This document shows positions 1 to 6,795 of a stretch of 8,468 bases of DNA, piece after piece (the first letter of the stretch is position 1; every line of letters starts with the position of its first letter). The stretch covers positions 1-8,468 of the forward strand of contig CALQLM010000024.1 of the NCBI GenBank assembly GCA_943331415.1, in the 5' to 3' direction. The stretch is from Bifidobacterium breve (GTDB lineage: Bacteria; Actinomycetota; Actinomycetes; Mycobacteriales; Mycobacteriaceae). Made by a program: the position numbers and the translations under genes. The notes under the pieces are model-generated. The model was not told the DNA's origin. It ran no database searches and saw nothing but the letters and a program-made list of their open reading frames with translations.

Positions 1-131
1 CGAATGGCAGCACCGCGCATCACCGCTAGTCCACTCACGCACGGATCATCGTCGAGCACCCGGACGACATCGCCGGTCAAGTCCGAAGGCGCCAGGACCC
101 GCAGTTGCAGCATCGTCTCAGTGTGCGCCAT
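1..131 (-). CDS. DUF389-like membrane protein, N-terminal fragment (runs off the left edge)
   Basis: An open frame on the minus strand gives 43 complete codons beginning MAHTETMLQLRVLAPSDLTG and ending near GLAVMRGAAI at the window edge. The pattern (M-L-x-L-R-V-x-A-P, then a helix with D-x-V-x-V-L-x-D-D-P, then S-G-L-A-V-x-R-G-A-A) resembles the soluble, ferredoxin-fold-like N-terminus of actinobacterial DUF389 proteins. In that family it precedes a hydrophobic multi-pass domain of unknown function. The membrane part is not in the window, so the family call rests on this short motif only. The start is uncertain. ATG at 131 has only an AGGG about 12 bases upstream, whereas ATG at 113 (MLQLRV...) has a GAG closer by and matches the usual family start. 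The gene lies 63 bases downstream of nuoN on the same strand, so it could be read through from the operon. Nothing suggests it is a complex I subunit. Confidence 0.6.
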   Translation of the reverse strand, partial: MAHTETMLQLRVLAPSDLTGDVVRVLDDDPCVSGLAVMRGAAI

Positions 132-194
132 CCGGTGAGCGGACCCTGGAACCCGGGTACGTGTCACGGCCGCCAAGGCTCCATACCTGGGATC

Positions 195-1754
195 TCACGT
201 CAAGAAGCGTGCCGCCGAATCCGCGAGATCCAGCAGCGGCTGCGGAAATGCACCGAGCCCGAACGTGATCAGCGCGGTCACCGTGATCACAGCAACACTC
301 ACCACACTCGGTGGTGCCACCTCGGGTGCGTCATCGGGCGGATCGGTGAAGAACATCATCACGATCACCCGGACATAGAAGTAGGCGGCGATCCCGCTGG
401 CCACCACGCCGACGATCACCAACGGGATCGCCCCGCCGAGGCCGGCGGCTTTGAATACCGCGAACTTGCTGACGAACCCACTGGTCAACGGGATACCGGC
501 GAATGCCAGCAGGAACAGTGAAAACGCGACCCCGGCAACCGGATAGCGCCGACCCAAACCCGCCCAGCGGGCCAGCGTGGTCTCTTCGGCGCCGTCGCGA
601 CCGCGGACCACGCCGACGAAGGCGAAAGCGCCCAGCGTGCTGAATCCGTAGGCCACCAGATAGAACAGCGTGCCCATGAGCCCGGGTTGGTTTTCCGCAA
701 CCACGCCGGTGAGGATGAAACCGGTGTGTGCGACGGCTGAGTACGCCAGCATCCGCTTGACGTCACCCTGGGTGACCGCGGCAATGGTGCCGGCCACCAT
801 GGTCAGGATCGCGATGGTCCACAGCGCCGGACGCAACTGATCGGAGAGCGTGGGCACCGCGACGTAGAGCAGTCGCAGCAGTGCGCCAAACGCGGCGATC
901 TTGGTGGCCGCTGCCATGAATGCGGTGATGGGGGTAGGCGCACCTTGATACACGTCGGGTACCCACGCATGGAACGGCACCGCGCCGACCTTGAACAGCA
1001 GTGCGGCGGCCACCATCCCGGTACCGATGAGCGCCAGGCCCCGGTTGTCTGAGCCGGCGTCCAAGGCCGCCCCGATCCCGGTGAGACTCAGGGTGTTCGC
1101 GTAGCCGTAGAGCAGTGCCATGCCGTAAAGGAAGAACGCCGACGAGAATGCGCCCAGCAGAAAGTACTTCAGCGATGCTTCCTGGGAGAGCAGACGCCGG
1201 TGCCGGGCCAGACCACACATCAGGTATAGCGGCAGTGAGAACGCTTCGAGCGCGATGAACATCGTCAGCAGATCATCGGCGGCGGGGAACAGCATCAGGC
1301 CGCCGACGGCGAACATGGTCAGCGGGAACACCTCGGTCTGGGCGATGCCCGCCTTTGTCGCCGCCTTCTCGGCGACACTGCCCGGAATCGCCGACGCCTG
1401 CGGGGTGAACCCATCCAAACCCGAAGCGCCCGAGTCGGATCCGCTCCGGCGCTCGCCGATCAGCAACACACCCAGGACCGCGATCAGCAGAATGGAACCC
1501 TGTAGGACCAGCGCCGGCCGATCGATGGCGACGGCACCCACGGCCGCGGTGGATCCGGCGCCGGAACCCAGGGTGTGGTACGTCCGCACCAGCGCGGCGA
1601 AGGCTGCCACCAGGCCGGTCAGGCACAGCGCCACCTGGGTGCCGTACCGGGTGCGTCGCGATCCGAAGGCCTCCACCAGAACCCCGGCGATCGCGACGGC
1701 GAACACGATCAGCATCGGCGAGAGCACGCCGTACTCGATACTCGGCACGGTCAT
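195..1754 (-). CDS. nuoN: NADH-quinone oxidoreductase subunit N (antiporter-like proton channel)
   Basis: This 519-residue membrane protein is the antiporter-like subunit of complex I nearest to NuoK in the membrane arm, and it carries one proton path. It is hydrophobic throughout, with about 14 predicted membrane helices. The expected axis residues are present: Glu170 in the LEAFSLPLYLM helix, Lys255 in FKVGAVPFHAWVPDVYQGAP, Lys285 in AATKIAAFGA, and Lys430 in SGFVSKFAVF. By position these match the essential Glu133, Lys217, Lys247 and Lys395 of the E. coli protein. A hydrophilic loop at about residues 101-140, absent from the E. coli protein, resembles the loop in mycobacterial NuoN. The ATG start overlaps the nuoM stop (ATGA) and is preceded by AGGGGGG five bases away. 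The gene is last of the nuo operon. The stop is TGA, with no strong hairpin plus T-tract after it. The identification is firm. Confidence 0.97.
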   Translation of the reverse strand: MTVPSIEYGVLSPMLIVFAVAIAGVLVEAFGSRRTRYGTQVALCLTGLVAAFAALVRTYHTLGSGAGSTAAVGAVAIDRPALVLQGSILLIAVLGVLLIGERRSGSDSGASGLDGFTPQASAIPGSVAEKAATKAGIAQTEVFPLTMFAVGGLMLFPAADDLLTMFIALEAFSLPLYLMCGLARHRRLLSQEASLKYFLLGAFSSAFFLYGMALLYGYANTLSLTGIGAALDAGSDNRGLALIGTGMVAAALLFKVGAVPFHAWVPDVYQGAPTPITAFMAAATKIAAFGALLRLLYVAVPTLSDQLRPALWTIAILTMVAGTIAAVTQGDVKRMLAYSAVAHTGFILTGVVAENQPGLMGTLFYLVAYGFSTLGAFAFVGVVRGRDGAEETTLARWAGLGRRYPVAGVAFSLFLLAFAGIPLTSGFVSKFAVFKAAGLGGAIPLVIVGVVASGIAAYFYVRVIVMMFFTDPPDDAPEVAPPSVVSVAVITVTALITFGLGAFPQPLLDLADSAARFLT

Positions 1755-3322
1755 GGCGACCCCCCTGCCGATAATGCGGGTACCGGGTCGGACTGATGAA
1801 TTGATGTCAGCGTGTGATCGACGGCCGGATTGATCACGTCGAGGGCGACCTTGGGGTAGATGCCGAGGATGACGAGCAGTGCGATCAGCGGTGCGACCAC
1901 CAGAAGTTCACGCGGCCGAAGATCGCTGAGGGTCTCATTGCCATGGGTGACCGGGCCGGTCATCATCCGCTGATACATCCACAGCACATAGACCGCGGAG
2001 AGAACCAGCGACAGTGCGGCGATGATCGCGAACACCGGGAACCGGGTGAACGTGCCGATCAGCACCAGTAATTCGGAGACGAATGGCCCCATGCCGGGCA
2101 TCGCCAGGCTGGCCAGTCCGGCGACCAGAAAGGTGCCGGCCATTACCGGTGCGACTTTCTGAACACCGCCGAAGGCGGCGATCAACCGGGTGCCGCGGCG
2201 ACTGACGAGGAAGCCCGCTATCAGAAACAGTGCCGCGGTGGAGATGCCGTGATTGACCATGTAGAGAGTGGATCCGGACTGGCCCTGACTGGTCATCACG
2301 AAGATGCCCAGGATGATGAAGCCGAAGTGGCTGATCGAGGTGTAGGCGATCAGCCGGATCACATCGGTCTGCCCGATCGCCACGATCGCGCCGTAGATGA
2401 TGCCGATGACCGCGAGCGTGATGATGGCGGGGCGGAAGAACATCGCGGAGTCAGGGAACAGAGGCAGGCAGTAGCGCAACATGCCGAAGGTTCCGACCTT
2501 GTCCATGATCGCCATCATGAGCACCGCGGAGGCGGGGGTGGCCTGGACTGCGGCATCGGGCAGCCAGCGGTGCAGCGGCCACAGTGGTGCCTTGACCGCG
2601 AAGGCGAACATGAAGCCGGCGAAGAGTGCGTTGGCCACCCCGGGTGCGATGACGAACGACCCCGTCGAGATCGCCTCGGAGATGGCGCGGAAATCGAAGG
2701 TGCCGCCGTCGAACGCCGTGCCGTTTGAGGTCGCCACGTACAACCCGATCAGGGCCGCCAGCATGACCAGACCGCCGAAGAGGTTGTACAGCAGGAACTT
2801 CACCGCCGCCTTGCCCGAGGCCGGCACCCGCGCGCCGAATCCGCCGATCAGGAAGTACATCGGGATCAGCATCGCCTCAAAGAACACGTAGAACAACAGG
2901 ATGTCCAGCGAGATCAGCGACATCAACACCATGCCCTCGACCGCGAGCATCAGTGCGACGTAACCCTGGGGTGCGCGACCGGACAGCCCCGAGCGGTCGT
3001 CGATGTCGTTCCATCCGGCGACCAAAAGCAGGGGCATCAACACGGCGGTCATCACCACCAATGCCAGCGCGATGCCGTCCACACCCAGGATGTACCCGGT
3101 ACCGAAGGTTGAGATCCAAGTGCGGTTTTCGACGAACTGGAAGCGCTCACCGGCCGGATCGAAGCGGACGGCGAGCAGCACGGTCACCGCGAGCACCGCC
3201 AACGACACCGACAGTCCGGCGTACTTGGCCGTCTGACGCTGCGAAGCCGGCAGCACGATGATGATCGCCGCACCGATCACGGGCAGGGCCCAGAGAACGC
3301 TCAGCCACGGGAAGTTCGTCAC
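1751..3322 (-). CDS. nuoM: NADH-quinone oxidoreductase subunit M (antiporter-like proton channel)
   Basis: This 523-residue protein is the middle antiporter-like subunit of the complex I membrane arm. It has about 14 hydrophobic helices and the conserved charged residues of a proton channel: Glu149 in FYVFFEAMLIPMYFLIG, Lys244 in FAVKAPLWPLHRWLPDA, Lys275 in AIMDKVGTFG, and Glu417 in GPFVSELLVL. These correspond by motif to E. coli Glu144, Lys234, Lys265 and Glu407. The HRWLPDA-x-V-Q-A-TP-A-S block (about 251-265) is the family signature. Length is normal for the family. The start is a GTG four bases after the nuoL stop. A strong GGAGGTGA ribosome-binding site lies four bases upstream of it and contains the nuoL TGA, which supports this start. 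The end overlaps nuoN by four bases. A short polar tail (about 503-523) follows the last helix. Confidence 0.97.
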   Translation of the reverse strand: MTNFPWLSVLWALPVIGAAIIIVLPASQRQTAKYAGLSVSLAVLAVTVLLAVRFDPAGERFQFVENRTWISTFGTGYILGVDGIALALVVMTAVLMPLLLVAGWNDIDDRSGLSGRAPQGYVALMLAVEGMVLMSLISLDILLFYVFFEAMLIPMYFLIGGFGARVPASGKAAVKFLLYNLFGGLVMLAALIGLYVATSNGTAFDGGTFDFRAISEAISTGSFVIAPGVANALFAGFMFAFAVKAPLWPLHRWLPDAAVQATPASAVLMMAIMDKVGTFGMLRYCLPLFPDSAMFFRPAIITLAVIGIIYGAIVAIGQTDVIRLIAYTSISHFGFIILGIFVMTSQGQSGSTLYMVNHGISTAALFLIAGFLVSRRGTRLIAAFGGVQKVAPVMAGTFLVAGLASLAMPGMGPFVSELLVLIGTFTRFPVFAIIAALSLVLSAVYVLWMYQRMMTGPVTHGNETLSDLRPRELLVVAPLIALLVILGIYPKVALDVINPAVDHTLTSIHQSDPVPALSAGGSP

Positions 3323-3326
3323 AGAC

Positions 3327-3334
3327 TCACCTCC
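3327..3334 (-). promoter_or_regulatory. Shine-Dalgarno for nuoM overlapping the nuoL stop (GGAGGTGA)
   Basis: GGAGGTGA ends in the nuoL TGA stop codon and lies four bases before the nuoM GTG. A ribosome terminating on nuoL would therefore sit on the nuoM binding site, which fits translational coupling of the two channel subunits. Confidence 0.75.
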
Positions 3335-5213
3335 ACATCGCCGTGATCAGGACAGCCCCGGCGATGAGTGCGGTGCCGGCCAGCATCGACAGGGCGTAGG
3401 TGCGCGCGAAGCCGGTCTGAAGGCCGCGCAAACCATCAGAGAACCGAGTCACCAGTGCAGCCGCCCCGATGACGCTGCCGTCAACGACGACGTCGTCCAC
3501 CACCATCAGTGTCTTGGACATGCGCTGACCGGTGCGCATGAAGACCGCCTCATTGAACGCGTCACCGTAGAGGTCGCTGCGGGCAGCGATGGTCAGCGCC
3601 GATACATCCTGCGGGGCGATGCGCAGCACCGGACGGGTGGCGTACTGGCGGTAGGCGATCACGATGCCGAACGCCACGGCGAGCAGGGCTGCGGTCGTGA
3701 TGATCCACGCCGGAGCGGCGCCTTCGGCTTCGTGGTGGCCGACGACGGGTTCCAGCCAGTTCTGCAGCCGGTGCCCGATTGACAGAACCGCACCGGCACC
3801 GATCGAGCCGAGCGCGAGCACGACCATGGGCGCGGTCATCACCGCGGGCGACTCGTGCGGATGGGTATCGGGGTTCCAGCGGGGCTGGCCGAAGAAGGTC
3901 AGCAGCATCACCCGGGTCATGTAGAAGGCGGTGATCGCCGCGCCGAGCAGGGTGGCCCCGCCGAGCAGGATGCCCTTGATTCCACCTGCGGCGAAGGCGG
4001 TTTCGATGATCGCGTCCTTGGAGAAGAAGCCGGCGAACGGCGGCACGCCGATGATGGCGAGATAGCCGAGTCCGAAGGTGACGAAGGTGATCGGCAGCAG
4101 CGTGCGCAGTCCACCGAAGCGGCGCATATCGGTCTCGTCATTGGTGGCGTGCATCACCGAGCCCGCTCCGAGGAACAATCCGGCCTTGAAGAATCCGTGG
4201 GTGAGCAGATGCAGGATCGCCACCGCGTAGCCGGCCGGACCGAGTCCGGCGGCGAGCACCATGTATCCGATCTGGCTCATGGTCGAGGCCGCCAGGGCTT
4301 TTTTGATGTCGTCCTTGGCGCAGCCGATGATCGCGCCGAACAGCAGAGTGACGGCGCCGACGATCGTCACCGCTGTCTGGGCGGTCGGTGCGAGATTGAA
4401 TATCGGACCTGCTCGCACGATCAGATACACCCCGGCGGTCACCATGGTCGCGGCGTGGATCAGCGCCGAGACCGGGGTGGGGCCTTCCATGGCGTCACCG
4501 AGCCAGGACTGCAGCGGCACCTGCGCGCTCTTGGCGCAGGCGCCCAGTAGCAGCATCAGGCCGATGGCGTTGAGGGTGTCGCCGCTCATCTGCGGTGCGG
4601 CGTCGAACACCGTGCCGAAGTCCAGCGACCCGACTGTGGCGAACATGATCATGACCGCGATCGCCAGGCCGACGTCGCCGACCCGGTTGACGATGAAGGC
4701 CTTCTTGGCTGCGGCTCCCGCGCTGGGTTTGTAGGACCAGAATCCGATCAGCAGATAGGACGCCAGCCCGACGCCCTCCCAACCGAGGTAGAGGACGAGA
4801 AAGTTGTCGGCCACCACCAGCAGCAACATGGCGGCGACGAACAGGTTGAGATAGCCGAAAAATCGGCGGCGGTCCGGATCGTGGGCCATGTAGCCGATCG
4901 AATAGATGTGGATGAGCGCACCGACACCGGTGATCAGCAAGACGAAACAGATCGACAGGGCATCGACGCTTAAGCCGAAGTCCACGTTGAGCGAACCCAC
5001 CGATACCCAGGAGAACAACACCTGCCGAACTGATCGGTCTTCGGCGGGTTGGCCGAGCAGATGCGCGAAAAGGGCTATCCCGCAGCCGAACGAGCCGATG
5101 ACGGTCGCGCAGCCGAGCAGGTGCCCCCACGCATCGGTGGCGTGTCTGCCCAGCAGCAGGACCGCGGCCCCGGCCAGGGGCAACGCGACGATGAGCCAGA
5201 GCACTGTCGTCAT
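3327..5213 (-). CDS. nuoL: NADH-quinone oxidoreductase subunit L (distal antiporter-like proton channel with lateral helix)
   Basis: This 628-residue protein is the most distal subunit of the membrane arm. It has the typical NuoL layout: about 14 antiporter-like helices, then a C-terminal extension that forms the long lateral helix lying along NuoM and NuoN and ends in a last membrane anchor (about 604-625). Key residues are visible: Glu146 in [19 protein letters not shown], Lys228 in [20 protein letters not shown], His253 in [12 protein letters not shown], His335, His339 and Lys343 in [12 protein letters not shown], and Lys399-Asp400 in FFSKDAI. These match the functional Glu144, Lys229, His254, His334, His338, Lys342, Lys399 and Asp400 of E. 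coli NuoL. The start ATG lies 15 bases after the nuoK stop with no clear Shine-Dalgarno, and a 9-base repeat of the start region lies just upstream. Translation probably depends on coupling to nuoK. GTG at codon 4 is a less likely start. Confidence 0.97.
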   Translation of the reverse strand: MTTVLWLIVALPLAGAAVLLLGRHATDAWGHLLGCATVIGSFGCGIALFAHLLGQPAEDRSVRQVLFSWVSVGSLNVDFGLSVDALSICFVLLITGVGALIHIYSIGYMAHDPDRRRFFGYLNLFVAAMLLLVVADNFLVLYLGWEGVGLASYLLIGFWSYKPSAGAAAKKAFIVNRVGDVGLAIAVMIMFATVGSLDFGTVFDAAPQMSGDTLNAIGLMLLLGACAKSAQVPLQSWLGDAMEGPTPVSALIHAATMVTAGVYLIVRAGPIFNLAPTAQTAVTIVGAVTLLFGAIIGCAKDDIKKALAASTMSQIGYMVLAAGLGPAGYAVAILHLLTHGFFKAGLFLGAGSVMHATNDETDMRRFGGLRTLLPITFVTFGLGYLAIIGVPPFAGFFSKDAIIETAFAAGGIKGILLGGATLLGAAITAFYMTRVMLLTFFGQPRWNPDTHPHESPAVMTAPMVVLALGSIGAGAVLSIGHRLQNWLEPVVGHHEAEGAAPAWIITTAALLAVAFGIVIAYRQYATRPVLRIAPQDVSALTIAARSDLYGDAFNEAVFMRTGQRMSKTLMVVDDVVVDGSVIGAAALVTRFSDGLRGLQTGFARTYALSMLAGTALIAGAVLITAMWR

Positions 5214-5227
5214 ATCTGTGTCGTCAT
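5205..5227 (-). repeat. 9-base direct repeat at the nuoL start, creating a 5-codon mini-ORF
   Basis: On the coding strand ATGACGACA occurs twice with a 14-base period, at 5227-5219 and at 5213-5205. The second copy is the true nuoL start (Met-Thr-Thr). The first copy begins one base after the nuoK stop in a different frame. It would encode Met-Thr-Thr-Gln-Ile and stop at a TGA that overlaps the nuoL ATG. The sequence is clear; any role is inference. It may be no more than a small tandem duplication. Confidence 0.6.
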
Positions 5228-5228
5228 T

Positions 5229-5528
5229 TCAGTGCCGCAGCAGGTGGGACTCGTCCACGTCGGCATTGCGACGGGTGCGGAAGATGGTCACGATGATGGC
5301 CAGACCGACGACGACTTCGCAGGCGGCCACCACCATGGTGAAGAAGGCCACCGATTGGCCTTCCAGCGATCCGTGTTGGCGGGCGAAGGTGACGAACGCG
5401 AGATTGCCGGCGTTGAGCATCAACTCCACGCACATGAACATGACGATGGCGTTGCGTCGCAGAAGGACTCCGGTCGCACCGATGGTGAACAACAGCGCTG
5501 AGAGGTAGAGGTAGTTCTCCGGGTTCAT
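5229..5528 (-). CDS. nuoK: NADH-quinone oxidoreductase subunit K
   Basis: This 99-residue, three-helix membrane subunit is the usual length for NuoK and is related to MnhC/MrpC of Na+/H+ antiporters. With NuoJ and NuoH it links the quinone site to the antiporter-like channels. Helices lie at about 5-23, 28-48 and 60-83. The two buried glutamates essential for coupled proton transfer are present: Glu35 in [15 protein letters not shown] and Glu71 in [12 protein letters not shown], matching E. coli Glu36 and Glu72. The ATG start overlaps the nuoJ stop (ATGA), and a GAGG lies six bases upstream. A short polar tail, [16 protein letters not shown], ends the protein; the same kind of sequence is common in actinobacterial NuoK. 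Confidence 0.97.
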   Translation of the reverse strand: MNPENYLYLSALLFTIGATGVLLRRNAIVMFMCVELMLNAGNLAFVTFARQHGSLEGQSVAFFTMVVAACEVVVGLAIIVTIFRTRRNADVDESHLLRH

Positions 5529-6259
5529 CGGCCGCCTCGCAGGGTGGCACTGACTGAGGACTCCTCGTCGGAACCGTCGGGCAACCGCGCCATGGTGTCG
5601 ACGGCGTTATGGCGTGCGAAGACACCTGGGTTGGGCAGCGGGGTCGCACGGCTGCCGTCGCGGAACCGCTCGACGGCCAACTCGCGCTGGGTCCTGCGGG
5701 GCTGGAAGCGTTCGCGGTGTGCCAGCACCATCGCCCCCAGGGCCGCGGTGATCAGCAGCGCGCTGGTCAGTTCAAATGCCCACAGGTAACGGGCGAAGAT
5801 CAGATCGGCCAGACCCTCGACATTGCCGCCGGCGTTCGCCTGGGTCAGGCCGGTGAAGCCCGATGTGGTCATGGTGCCGACTCCGGCAGCCAGGAGCAGG
5901 CCGAACCCCACGCCGGCGGCGATCGCCGCGAACCGTTGTCCGCGAATGGTTTCCACCAGTGACTGGGCCGAGTCGACACCGATGAGCATCAACACGAACA
6001 GGAAGAGCATCATGACGGCGCCGGTGTAGACCACGATCTGGACCACGCCGAGGAATGGCGCATCCTGTGCCATGTAGATGGCCGCCAGCGAGATCATGGT
6101 GGTCGCCAGGAACATCGCCGCGTACACAGCCTTGGGTGCGGCGACCACGCCGATGGCGCCGGCCACCGCGATCGCACCGAACACCCAGAACGAGACGGCT
6201 TCTGCGGTGGAGGTCCGCAGTATGGTTTCGGCGGCCAGCAGTGTGATGTCCGGATTCAC
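5525..6259 (-). CDS. nuoJ: NADH-quinone oxidoreductase subunit J with long C-terminal tail
   Basis: This 244-residue membrane subunit sits between NuoH/NuoA and NuoK. It has five predicted helices at about 22-40, 45-63, 70-94, 110-130 and 157-181. The conserved third helix is clear ([20 protein letters not shown], residues 70-89), the segment whose conformational change is thought to connect quinone reduction to the proton path. E. coli NuoJ has 184 residues. The extra roughly 60 residues here form a polar tail with a [18 protein letters not shown] motif resembling tails of mycobacterial NuoJ. The start is a GTG overlapping the nuoI stop (GTGA), with a near-ideal GGAGGTGA four bases upstream. 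The end overlaps nuoK by four bases. The tail probably lies outside the membrane, but its role is unknown. Confidence 0.96.
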   Translation of the reverse strand: MNPDITLLAAETILRTSTAEAVSFWVFGAIAVAGAIGVVAAPKAVYAAMFLATTMISLAAIYMAQDAPFLGVVQIVVYTGAVMMLFLFVLMLIGVDSAQSLVETIRGQRFAAIAAGVGFGLLLAAGVGTMTTSGFTGLTQANAGGNVEGLADLIFARYLWAFELTSALLITAALGAMVLAHRERFQPRRTQRELAVERFRDGSRATPLPNPGVFARHNAVDTMARLPDGSDEESSVSATLRGGR

Positions 6260-6795
6260 CGCGTCACCTCCCGGTCTGTGCCGGTGACCCGACCGAGGTA
6301 GTAGTCCTCGTCGGTCGTCCCAGGCGCCATCGGGTGCGGCGGCTGCTCCATTCCGGGTTGCAGCGGTGCCAGCAGTTTGTCCTTGCCGAAGATCAGGTCC
6401 TGACGGTTGTCATCGGCCATTTCGTAGATGTTGGTCATCGTCAGCGCCCGGGTGGGACATGCCTCGATGCACAATCCGCAACCGATACAGCGCAGGTAGT
6501 TGATCTGGTAGACCCGTCCGTATCGTTCGCCGGGGGAGAAGCGCTCTTCGGACGTGTTGTCCGCACCTTCGACATAAATGGCATCGGCCGGGCAGGCCCA
6601 GGCGCACAGTTCGCAACCGATGCACTTCTCCAGACCGTCCGGATAGCGGTTGAGTTGGTGGCGGCCGTGGTAGCGCGGTGAGGTCGGACCCGGCTTCTCC
6701 GGGTACTCATCAGTGATCGGCTTTTTGAACATGGTTCCGAATGTGACGCCGAAGCCGGCGATGGCCTCGATGAACTTGGGCATACGCCTAGGCAC
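6256..6795 (-). CDS. nuoI: NADH-quinone oxidoreductase subunit I (2x[4Fe-4S] ferredoxin subunit)
   Basis: This peripheral-arm subunit carries clusters N6a and N6b, which pass electrons towards N2 and quinone. Two ferredoxin motifs are visible, [12 protein letters not shown] and [12 protein letters not shown]. Counted from GTG at 6795 (179 residues) the cysteines are 58, 61, 64, 68 and 103, 106, 109, 113. The conserved block [20 protein letters not shown] precedes the first motif. The N-terminus (about 8-24) is the amphipathic segment that contacts NuoH. I chose GTG 6795 because a perfect AAGGAGG lies six bases upstream of it. The in-frame ATG four codons later (6783, giving 175 residues, [10 protein letters not shown]...) is 18 bases from that site but is what many annotators would choose. 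With the GTG start the gene overlaps nuoH by eight bases; with the ATG there is a four-base gap. It ends in a GTGA overlap with nuoJ. The function is certain; only the start is open. Confidence 0.96.
   Translation of the reverse strand: MPRRMPKFIEAIAGFGVTFGTMFKKPITDEYPEKPGPTSPRYHGRHQLNRYPDGLEKCIGCELCAWACPADAIYVEGADNTSEERFSPGERYGRVYQINYLRCIGCGLCIEACPTRALTMTNIYEMADDNRQDLIFGKDKLLAPLQPGMEQPPHPMAPGTTDEDYYLGRVTGTDREVTR
6264..6271 (-). promoter_or_regulatory. Strong Shine-Dalgarno for nuoJ (GGAGGTGA)
   Basis: GGAGGTGA lies inside the end of nuoI, four bases before the nuoJ GTG, and supports the GTG start. The same octamer with the same four-base spacing and a GTG start is used for nuoM. Confidence 0.75.

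Noticed and set aside
132..194. Possible terminator or promoter between nuoN and the DUF389-like gene
   Set aside because: There is an 8-base palindrome ACCCGGGT (151-158) and a short CGTG-T-CACG inverted repeat (160-168). Neither makes a long stem followed by a T-tract, and I found no well-spaced -35/-10 pair.
113..197. The nuoN TGA is in frame with the downstream DUF389-like gene, with no other stop between them, hinting at read-through fusion
   Set aside because: Twenty-one stop-free codons are expected by chance at this GC content, and the gap codons do not look like a conserved linker.
105..521. Plus-strand open frame of 138 codons across the nuoN end and the intergenic gap
   Set aside because: It overlaps nuoN and the DUF389-like gene in antisense, has low-complexity composition and shows no family resemblance.
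4299..4304. A6 run in nuoL (codons for Lys304-Lys305), a possible slippage site
   Set aside because: The run fits normal coding of the conserved [10 protein letters not shown] segment. Its phase does not give the standard X-XXY-YYZ slippery heptamer, and the reading frame continues intact.
3855..4550. Long plus-strand open frame (231 codons) opposite nuoL, and similar ones at 1255-1833, 2249-2728 and 3258-3782
   Set aside because: They lie antisense to firmly identified nuo genes. Their composition is that expected of the reverse frame of GC-rich membrane-protein genes (rich in Arg, Gly, Asp, His or Ala/Thr), with no recognisable domain.
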